From Geomobilibacter sp964431365 (lineage in GTDB: Bacteria; Desulfobacterota; Desulfuromonadia; Geobacterales; DSM-12255), in the NCBI GenBank assembly GCA_964431365.1, contig CAYSJJ010000038.1, forward strand, positions 1 through 38,310: a stretch of DNA of 38,310 nucleotides, given 5' to 3'. A program made the position numbers and the translations under genes. The notes below the pieces were generated by a model that made no database searches, had not been told where the DNA came from, and saw nothing but the letters and a program-made list of their open reading frames with translations. Below, one piece after another: positions 32,998 to 38,310 of this stretch; within the stretch, counting starts at the first letter, position 1; each line of letters begins with the position of its first letter.

Positions 32998-33072
32998 CTG
33001 GTTTGACCTGAATTAAAACGAGATTTCAGACCTGTAGGAAGGCGGTGTACCGTCAATTCAGGGACGGGTGAA

Positions 33073-34029
33073 TCAGGTGACCATGTGAGCCGTGCCTTTT
33101 GCCGCTGACATCTCCGCAGCCCAGAGCAGTACCCCCTCCAGCAGGCCGTAATCGCTCACCTTCATCCGGTCGAAACCGAAGAGGGCCATGGTGCGGAGAG
33201 TGATGAGCATGCCGGCGACAATCAGGTCTTCCCGCCCTTTCTCCAGCCCCGGCACCAACAGCCTTTCCGCAGGCGAGAGCGGCAGCAGCTTCCCATAGAT
33301 GGCCTCTATCTCGCTCCTGGCAAGGAGATAATTGTTCACGAGCCGGTAATCGTACTCGGTCATTTTCATGCTGATGGCGGCCAGGGAGGTGGCCGTACCA
33401 GCCGTTCCCACCAGCAACGCCGATGATGTGCGGTCCATTAGCCCATGGCCGTCGAGCGCATCCCTGACGGTGGCCAGCTCCCGGTCGATCTTTTCCGTCA
33501 TGGCCGCCGGGCTCACCTTCCCTTCCGTCAGCCTGACCACCCCCAGCGGCAGACTCCTGGTGAAGAGCAGTTCCCCTTCCTGCACCAGGGTGTACTCGGT
33601 GCTCCCCCCACCCACGTCGAAGATGAAGACGTTACCACTCCGGTCGTCCAGGCCGGCGTATACCCCTGCCCTGGTCAGGAGCCCTTCGCGGTCGCCATCG
33701 ATCACCGTCAGGCGGATGCCGGTCCGCTCTTCCACGTCGGCGCAGAATTCGGGGCCGTTGACCGCATCCCGTACCGCGCTGGTGGCAACCGCAAGAACCG
33801 ACTCCACACCTCGCAGCCGCATGTCGCCGCTGAACTCCTGCAACGCGGCGATGGTTCTCTCGCACGCCTCGGGAGAGATGCCGCGCTCCCTGGAGAAGCC
33901 GCCCCCCAGGCGGGTGATCTGCCGTTTTATCAGAAGCGGAACGATTGATCCCTGCCCATCCACCGTACCGATCAGAAGACGGGCGGTATTGGTTCCCAGG
34001 TCGATGGCGGCTAAAAGCTGCTGTGACAT
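33073..34029 (-). CDS. Ppx/GppA-family exopolyphosphatase / pppGpp phosphatase
   Basis: 318 residues from the ATG at 34029 with AAAGGAGA upstream. The ASKHA phosphate-binding loops are intact: AAIDLGTNTARLLIG near the N-terminus and FIFDVGGGSTEYTLV near residue 145. E-L and T-S-A-V-R-D-A-V segments follow the family. It lacks the C-terminal HD-type domain of long Ppx proteins, so it belongs to the short form found in many bacteria. The substrate may be polyphosphate or pppGpp; sequence alone does not decide. It is transcribed alone, away from the iorA promoter. Confidence 0.9.
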   Translation of the reverse strand: MSQQLLAAIDLGTNTARLLIGTVDGQGSIVPLLIKRQITRLGGGFSRERGISPEACERTIAALQEFSGDMRLRGVESVLAVATSAVRDAVNGPEFCADVEERTGIRLTVIDGDREGLLTRAGVYAGLDDRSGNVFIFDVGGGSTEYTLVQEGELLFTRSLPLGVVRLTEGKVSPAAMTEKIDRELATVRDALDGHGLMDRTSSALLVGTAGTATSLAAISMKMTEYDYRLVNNYLLARSEIEAIYGKLLPLSPAERLLVPGLEKGREDLIVAGMLITLRTMALFGFDRMKVSDYGLLEGVLLWAAEMSAAKGTAHMVT

Positions 34030-34206
34030 CTGTTCTCCTTTTTGCTTTGGAGTTCGCTGCGGGCATTTGCGCCCAGCGTGGCGCAAAGGAACCCGTGCGT
34101 ATGGACCGACTGATTCGCTACAATGCCGCATCTGAATGGCTTCGGGCAAGAAAAAGTTCTGTCAGGGGGGAGTTGAAGCGCTGCGGAGGGATATGAAAAA
34201 GCAAAA

Positions 34207-34227
34207 CCCCATGAAGCACGCATGGGG
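34207..34227 (-). terminator. Rho-independent terminator of the exported-protein gene
   Basis: CCCCATG-CGTGCTT-CATGGGG on the minus strand, followed by TTTTGCTTTTT (34192-34206). It lies 73 bases after the stop of the gene at 34301-34792 and ahead of the Ppx/GppA gene. Confidence 0.8.
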
Positions 34228-34300
34228 CCTTGCCTACTGCATTATCTTCAGGAGAGAAGATACTTCTACTATATCGCCTACCCGGACTCTGTCAAATCCC

Positions 34301-34792
34301 CTACCAGGTATTCGATGGTTGCGGCTGGTTCAGTAAAGCCCCTGATGCCGCGTCAACGGTGAAGCTGGTCATCCAGGTGTAATTGTCCGTCCCGCCTTCG
34401 TTGACCCGGTAGCGAATAACGAATTGCAGCGCGCTCCCCGGTCGAAGCTCGGCACCCTTCAGGGGGGCAGAAAACGGCTCACTGTCATATGACTTCAACA
34501 CGATCGGTATCGGCAAGGCGCCCCCTACCGAAACCTCCTTCTTCTCCTTGTCGAGGAGCGAAATGGTCACATCGATATCTTCTATCTGGGTGTACCGCAT
34601 GTTTTTGATCAGCCCGTTAACCATCAGGGTCTTGCCGGACGGGAGAGTATTCCACGCAACATTGATGTCAAAGGAGGAGTAGCGGTACGGGTAAACGGCA
34701 GCCGGCCCCGTCTCTGCGGCAAGGACCGGGAGCGCCACGATCATCCCCACGAACAGTACAATAGCTACTCCAGCTCTCTTGAGGGAGAGCAT
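34301..34792 (-). CDS. Exported protein of unknown function
   Basis: 163 residues from the ATG at 34792 (MLSLKRAG), chosen because AAGG lies eight bases upstream; ATG at 34798 and GTG at 34801 are too close to that site. A signal peptide (VAIVLFVGMIVALPVLAAE) is clear. The mature domain alternates strands (TLMVNGLIKNMRYTQIEDID, then I-S-L-L-D-K-E-K-K-E and LRPGSALQFVIRYRVNEG), like a single Ig-like/FxLYD-type beta-sandwich. No catalytic motif or membrane anchor is visible. It has its own promoter and terminator and lies next to lpxD, so an envelope role is possible but unproven. Confidence 0.8.
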   Translation of the reverse strand: MLSLKRAGVAIVLFVGMIVALPVLAAETGPAAVYPYRYSSFDINVAWNTLPSGKTLMVNGLIKNMRYTQIEDIDVTISLLDKEKKEVSVGGALPIPIVLKSYDSEPFSAPLKGAELRPGSALQFVIRYRVNEGGTDNYTWMTSFTVDAASGALLNQPQPSNTW

Positions 34793-34830
34793 AGTCATCA
34801 CCTTCCCTTCATGTCACCTCGTACAATTAA

Positions 34831-34857
34831 ATCTTACACCTCGCTCCCACCTGTCAA
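34831..34857 (-). promoter_or_regulatory. Promoter candidate of the exported-protein gene
   Basis: On the minus strand TTGACA (34852-34857) is followed after 15 bp by TAAGAT (34831-34836). The spacing is short but the -35 is perfect. It sits about 40 bases before the chosen start. Confidence 0.45.
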
Positions 34858-34912
34858 TAGGGGCAAAATCACTATTGATCCCTCTGCTTGTCCTGGACAT
34901 GCAGAGGCGAAG

Positions 34913-35953
34913 CTACCCGGCGTGGCCTTCCAGCTGCTCCTCAGCCCTGGTCAGACGGCTCCCTATTTTGGCAAGGGTCTTCCGCATTTCAGGTAGATGG
35001 GGAAACACGGCGGCGGCCTTGAGTCGTTTCTGGTGAGAGATGGCCGGGGTTCCGCTCAGGATCTCTCCCGGCGCAACGCTTCCGAAAACTCCCGACTGGC
35101 CTGAAATCATGGCGTTGTTACCGATCATGACATGGCCGACAATGGCAACCTGCCCCCCGAGACTCACGTGCTCACCGAGCTTGGCACTGCCGGCAATGCC
35201 GGCCTGTGCGGCAATGATGCAATCGTCACCGATCGAGCAGTTGTGCGCCACCTGGACGAGGTTGTCTATCTTCGTTCCTCGCCCGATGCGGGTAGTTTCA
35301 AGGGCGGCCCTGTCGACCGCCGAGTTTGAGCCGATTTCCACATCGTCTTCTATGACGACGTTACCGATCTGCGGAATCTTGAACCATGAGTTGCCATCCG
35401 GAGCGTATCCGAAACCGTCGCCACCAATAACGGTCCCGTTATGTATGGTGACCCTGTTGCCGATTCTGCACCCTTCACGCACCGATACCCCTGCGTGCAG
35501 CGTTACGTCATCTCCGATAACGACCCCTTCGTACAGGGTGACATTGGGATGGAGTGTCACCCTGTCGCCGATTAGAACCCTGTCGGCGATATAGGTGCCG
35601 GGATAAACAGATGCTTCCGTACCGATGACGGCGCCCTTATCGACATGGGCACCCTCCATTATCCCCCTGACGTTTCTGGGTCTGGTGGAAAACAAGGTGA
35701 GCAGTTTGGCGAATGCAAGGTATGGATTTGCCACGACAATTGCATTGTGGCCGAAATGGTCGGTGTCGGGCGGGATGATGACTGCTGACGCGCGTGTTGA
35801 CGCTACTTTCAGGGCATACTTTTTGTTGGCAAGGAACGATATCTGCCCTTCGACAGCATCGTCCAAGGTACCAAGACCTCGAATGACAACCGTAGGGTTA
35901 CCGACAATAGTACCGCCCAGATAATCGGCCAACTCCTGTAACGTTTTGTTCAC
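34913..35953 (-). CDS. lpxD: UDP-3-O-acylglucosamine N-acyltransferase
   Basis: 346 residues, full length for LpxD. An N-terminal uridine-binding domain (to about 100) is followed by a left-handed beta-helix of hexapeptide repeats; the catalytic His237 lies in NLVQVAHNCSIGDD and aligns with E. coli His239. GGDGFGYAPDG and GSNSAVDRAAL are LpxD-specific. It adds the N-linked acyl chain in lipid A synthesis. The start is a GTG at 35953 with AAAGGA six bases upstream; the TTG at 35968 would bury that site. It is not beside fabZ, lpxA or lpxB, as a primary lpxD often is, so it may be a second copy. Confidence 0.93.
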   Translation of the reverse strand: MNKTLQELADYLGGTIVGNPTVVIRGLGTLDDAVEGQISFLANKKYALKVASTRASAVIIPPDTDHFGHNAIVVANPYLAFAKLLTLFSTRPRNVRGIMEGAHVDKGAVIGTEASVYPGTYIADRVLIGDRVTLHPNVTLYEGVVIGDDVTLHAGVSVREGCRIGNRVTIHNGTVIGGDGFGYAPDGNSWFKIPQIGNVVIEDDVEIGSNSAVDRAALETTRIGRGTKIDNLVQVAHNCSIGDDCIIAAQAGIAGSAKLGEHVSLGGQVAIVGHVMIGNNAMISGQSGVFGSVAPGEILSGTPAISHQKRLKAAAVFPHLPEMRKTLAKIGSRLTRAEEQLEGHAG

Positions 35954-36323
35954 ATGATTTCCTTTCAATGGAATGGTTGCTGGGAGTGTTCAGCTCGATT
36001 CACTCTTGGCGGTAGAATGTGGGAACTTCTCTTCTTTCCAGTTCTGGAGGGTTAGTGTGGAATAGCGCTGGGGCTACAGTGGGGTGGATGAGGTGGAGGT
36101 GGCAGACAAACGGAGAATCACGTAAATAATAGAAAAAATTCACACATTACTCAGTATTGTTCATAGTATCGATAATATTTGAAAAAGTATATTAAATAGA
36201 GGGACCCTTTTATTATAAAATATTACAAATTCAGCCATTCCAATGGTGATTCAATTGTTGAGGAGTGGATTCGGTTTTATCGCCTTCTCCAGACTGAGTA
36301 GTGTTGTAAATTAAAACTTGTGC
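35954..36323. other. AT-rich intergenic region without a supported gene
   Basis: The right two thirds (about 36110-36240) is markedly AT-rich compared with the GC-rich genes around it. No ORF, tRNA or clear hairpin was found before the terminator at 36324. It must hold the lpxD promoter, but no convincing -35/-10 pair stands out. Confidence 0.5.
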
Positions 36324-36370
36324 AATACAACAAAAGCCGGTCCCATTCGGAGACCGGCTTTTGTTGTATT
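36324..36370. terminator. Very strong bidirectional terminator
   Basis: A perfect 19-bp stem, AATACAACAAAAGCCGGTC pairing with its complement around a nine-base loop. A- and T-rich ends give a T-tract in both directions. It starts 16 bases after the stop of the PilZ gene. Confidence 0.85.
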
Positions 36371-36385
36371 GAGGCCCAGATAGAT

Positions 36386-36724
36386 TCAAAGGGCCATTTT
36401 TGCTGTATATGAATTATAGAAATATGAGGGAGGTCTGTGTACCAGCGTCTTTATATGGTTAAATGAATCCATGTCGAACGATCTGAATTGAACCGCCAGC
36501 CCTTTATTGTCACTTCTAACTACAACGCCGTTCACATCTCCAATGTGTGTCTTGTTCAGATTTAAGGATATTACTGCCATCACCCCGACCGGCATCCGAT
36601 GATCGGTTCTAATGAACATGCCACAGATGCTGATATTGTCAGTCACTGCCTCAAACCATTGACCACTGGTTACAACCTCAGCCTGACAAACGAAATGGAC
36701 TCTCTTGCATTTTCTATTTTCCAT
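36386..36724 (-). CDS. PilZ-domain c-di-GMP-binding protein
   Basis: 112 residues, a single PilZ domain. The R-x-x-x-R motif is R4-K-C-K-R8 and the second motif is D-N-I-S-I-C-G-M-F-I (N-x-S-x-x-G), so c-di-GMP binding is likely intact. No output or membrane segment is present, so it probably acts by binding a partner. It is monocistronic, between a promoter candidate (36769-36798) and a strong terminator. It borders the PEP-CTERM gene; any link to exopolysaccharide control is inference. Confidence 0.88.
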   Translation of the reverse strand: MENRKCKRVHFVCQAEVVTSGQWFEAVTDNISICGMFIRTDHRMPVGVMAVISLNLNKTHIGDVNGVVVRSDNKGLAVQFRSFDMDSFNHIKTLVHRPPSYFYNSYTAKMAL

Positions 36725-36768
36725 AGAAAAGCCTCATTTCTGTTTCCGCACCCGGTACTTATTGTTTC

Positions 36769-36798
36769 AGAGTACGCCCCCGCCATTGATTCTGTCAA
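36769..36798 (-). promoter_or_regulatory. Promoter candidate of the PilZ gene
   Basis: On the minus strand TTGACA (36793-36798) and TACTCT (36769-36774) are 18 bp apart, about 45 bases before the PilZ ATG. The rest of the 36725-36937 gap shows no gene. Confidence 0.5.
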
Positions 36799-36937
36799 TG
36801 ATTGGTTATGGTATGGCCTCCGCGATCAGCCTTTACCTCATAACTCCGATATCGTGCGGCTCCCGGCAAAGGCGTAACGGCGACTCCAGTCCGATCAGCG
36901 GAACTGAGATACTTTCATTGTACTGCACTTAGAACAT

Positions 36938-36973
36938 GAAAAAGGTGGTGTCCCGAAGGACCCCACCTTTTTC
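36938..36973 (-). terminator. Rho-independent terminator of the PEP-CTERM gene
   Basis: GAAAAAGGTGG pairs with CCACCTTTTTC, with an inner GTCC-CGAA-GGAC stem and tetraloop. The A/T ends give a T-run on both strands. It lies 21 bases after the gene's stop codon. Confidence 0.8.
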
Positions 36974-36994
36974 ACAGCAGGTTCGAGATGAGTC

Positions 36995-37648
36995 CTACTT
37001 TTGGGTACGTCTTCTTAATGTCCCAGCCAACCCGAGGACACCAATGCCCAAAAGGGTCAATGTTCCCGGCTCCGGGACCGCTGCAGGTTCACCCTGTGCG
37101 CGGACCATGTACGTTCCCCACCCAAAGTCGGAGTTACGATAGGTTGCATCCTGCATACTCGATCCTAAACCAATCAAGCTTTGAGTTCCGTCCCCGTTAG
37201 TGTCCGAGCGAGCGGGGAAGATCCCGCCGGGATCAACAAGCGAGATGGCAACGAAGAATGAACCATTCACAAGAGTATCGGTGATATCGTAATTGTTAAG
37301 AGTATCGGTCCCCCAGTTGGCAACTAATCCATTCACGGAAGTCAACAGAACGGAGTCTGCCGGGTTCCCGTCTCCATTGGGGTCGCTCCACAAGCTCGCT
37401 GTCAGGGAGGTACCATCCAGCGAGGGGTAACCCGCAACGCCAAACGCCGCCGAAATATTTGTGATGACTTCACCGCCAGCTACTGCATTAAAGTGGTTCC
37501 CCCAGATGACATTTGCTTGTTGGCCGATGGCTCCTACACCAGTCTCTCCAGTGCCGTCGTCAATGGAATAAATGAGTGCCTCTACACGGATAGGCAGAAA
37601 TTGCAGCATAAATAAACAGGTGATCGCCAGTAAATGATGAGCTTTCAT
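36995..37648 (-). CDS. PEP-CTERM sorting-domain protein
   Basis: 217 residues from the ATG at 37648 with GGAGGG upstream. A signal peptide (MKAHHLLAITCLFMLQFLPI) is followed by a beta-rich mature domain with Asp/Gly/Asn-rich turns (DPNGDGNPADS, DTNGDGTQS) that look calcium-binding. The C-terminus is a textbook PEP-CTERM tail: VPEPGTLTLLGIGVLGLAGT then R-R-R-T-Q-K. Such proteins are processed by an exosortase, usually together with exopolysaccharide loci; no exosortase is in this window. Function of the mature domain is unknown. Confidence 0.9.
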   Translation of the reverse strand: MKAHHLLAITCLFMLQFLPIRVEALIYSIDDGTGETGVGAIGQQANVIWGNHFNAVAGGEVITNISAAFGVAGYPSLDGTSLTASLWSDPNGDGNPADSVLLTSVNGLVANWGTDTLNNYDITDTLVNGSFFVAISLVDPGGIFPARSDTNGDGTQSLIGLGSSMQDATYRNSDFGWGTYMVRAQGEPAAVPEPGTLTLLGIGVLGLAGTLRRRTQK

Positions 37649-37817
37649 TGGACCCTCCCAGGTAGTGATACTCAATATTAACATTATTCAAGTTTTAATG
37701 CAGTCGGCGTGCCAAAGTTCTAAAGACAGAGCACACAAGAATAACCTGCTGAGTTTATTATCGATTGTAATCGAGACGAAAGTTTATTGGTGCATCACCA
37801 AATGGGGGTTTCCTGAT

Positions 37818-37859
37818 GTGTAAAGTTTTTCGACAACAGTTGTAAGGAATCTTTTACAC
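37818..37859. other. Imperfect hairpin between the PEP-CTERM gene and the DUF2235 remnant
   Basis: GTGTAAAG (37818-37825) faces CTTTTACAC (37851-37859), with ACAACAGTTGT, itself a dyad, between them. It lies just after the end of the broken DUF2235 frame and could have been its terminator. The rest of 37649-37868 shows no gene. Confidence 0.4.
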
Positions 37860-37868
37860 TTTGCAGCA

Positions 37869-38310
37869 CTAGCCATAGTGGCAGACAGATGAATAGAACG
37901 ACCAACGTCGCTCATGAATCGCTAAGGCATGTCGAAAGTGCTTGATCCCCTCCTCTAATTGGGAGCGGTGAGGTTCACTTTGTCGCTCTTCGTGCCAACA
38001 AACTGATTCCCCGGGACGCAATCAAAAAGGCCAAGAAACTCCACTTCGACCTTAGGATGTGTCACGTGAATTCCGGGTCGCTTAAGTTCACGCCATTCTC
38101 TATAGTCCTTTTCCAGCCATTCATAAGTTGTATTGCCCACGCCACAATAAACGAGCATGCTCGCCAGTTGCCTAGCGGCACATGCCCCGCGACTGAACCC
38201 AAAAATGAAGATCTTATCGTTGGGACGGTAGTCTAATTCCAGGCGCTACGTGCCTGTGTCGAGAACCATGGTAATTGAGCAGTTGCCGATGGTGCGATAC
38301 CAACGGAATT
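37869..38310 (-). pseudogene. DUF2235 (Tle1-like alpha/beta-hydrolase) pseudogene, cut by window edge
   Basis: Minus-strand frame 38245-37955 has no start codon before its first ATG at 38158. It reads YRPNDKIFIFGFSRGACAAR, the DUF2235 nucleophile elbow G-F-S-R-G, and later VEVEFLGLFDCVPG, matching the family's F-L-G-x-W-D-T segment. An in-frame TAG at 38246-38248 cuts it off upstream. At 37955-37958 the frame ends, but the neighbouring frame continues as LEEGIKHFRHALAIHERRW, the family's R-H-A-L-A-x-x-E-R-R motif, then stops at 37869. So at least one frameshift and one nonsense change have broken it. DUF2235 includes type VI secretion phospholipase effectors (Tle1). It is probably a decayed, horizontally acquired gene. 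Confidence 0.75.

Noticed and set aside
32983..33016. GTCAA-N5-TTGAC dyad upstream of iorA as another copy of the fad operator
   Set aside because: Its half-sites face the opposite way with a five-base spacer, unlike CTTGAC-N6-GTYAAG. Part of it is simply the iorA -35 element.
1..38310. CRISPR array, tRNA, rRNA, phage or insertion-sequence genes
   Set aside because: No regularly spaced direct repeats, no cloverleaf with CCA-type end and no transposase or integrase motif were recognised. A tRNA scan was not possible here, so a missed tRNA in a gap cannot be fully excluded.

Overview
The window looks like part of the chromosome of a GC-rich, Gram-negative anaerobe, most probably a Geobacter-like member of the Desulfuromonadota. 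The Gram-negative call rests on LpxD, a FadL-type outer-membrane porin and a surface lipoprotein lipase. The anaerobe call rests on a ferredoxin-dependent indolepyruvate oxidoreductase and a 4Fe-4S dienoyl-CoA reductase. The genus is an inference from gene content and style; nothing here fixes a species. No rRNA, tRNA, CRISPR array, transposase or phage gene was seen.

Region 1 (about 1-17,230) is a fatty-acid uptake and beta-oxidation island. On the minus strand, read from right to left, lie an acyl-CoA synthetase (fadD), a fadN-fadA-fadE set in the same order as the Bacillus fadNAE operon, an MBL-fold hydrolase, a FadH-type 2,4-dienoyl-CoA reductase, an exported chalcone-isomerase-fold protein, a hotdog thioesterase and an enoyl-CoA isomerase-type crotonase. 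Diverging on the plus strand are fadL, a large surface lipase lipoprotein resembling VolA, and an SCP-2-like protein. Both divergent promoters carry nearly the same 18-bp dyad (CTTGAC-N6-GTYAAG), so one unknown regulator may control lipid release, import, activation and oxidation together.

Region 2 (17,345-21,157) holds a REC-PAS regulator with no output domain, a TVP38/DedA-type membrane protein overlapping a mercuric-reductase-like flavoprotein, and a small Cys-rich ORF preceded by two adjacent palindromes.

Region 3 (21,158-33,000) is about 12 kb of co-directional minus-strand genes behind a good sigma-70 promoter: iorA, iorB, an arylacetate-CoA ligase, a double-ACT protein, two tandem LivK-type binding proteins, livH, livM, livG, livF and a second arylacetate-CoA ligase. 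Together they read as uptake and ferredoxin-linked oxidation of aromatic (or branched-chain) amino acids to acyl-CoA.

Region 4 (33,073-38,310) contains a Ppx/GppA phosphatase, an exported protein of unknown function, lpxD, a PilZ protein, a PEP-CTERM protein and the broken remains of a DUF2235 (Tle1-like) hydrolase at the right edge.

Four families of palindromic intergenic repeats punctuate regions 1 and 3. One of them (25,872-26,053 and 30,357-30,552) shows paired compensatory substitutions between its two copies, which points to a conserved folded structure.
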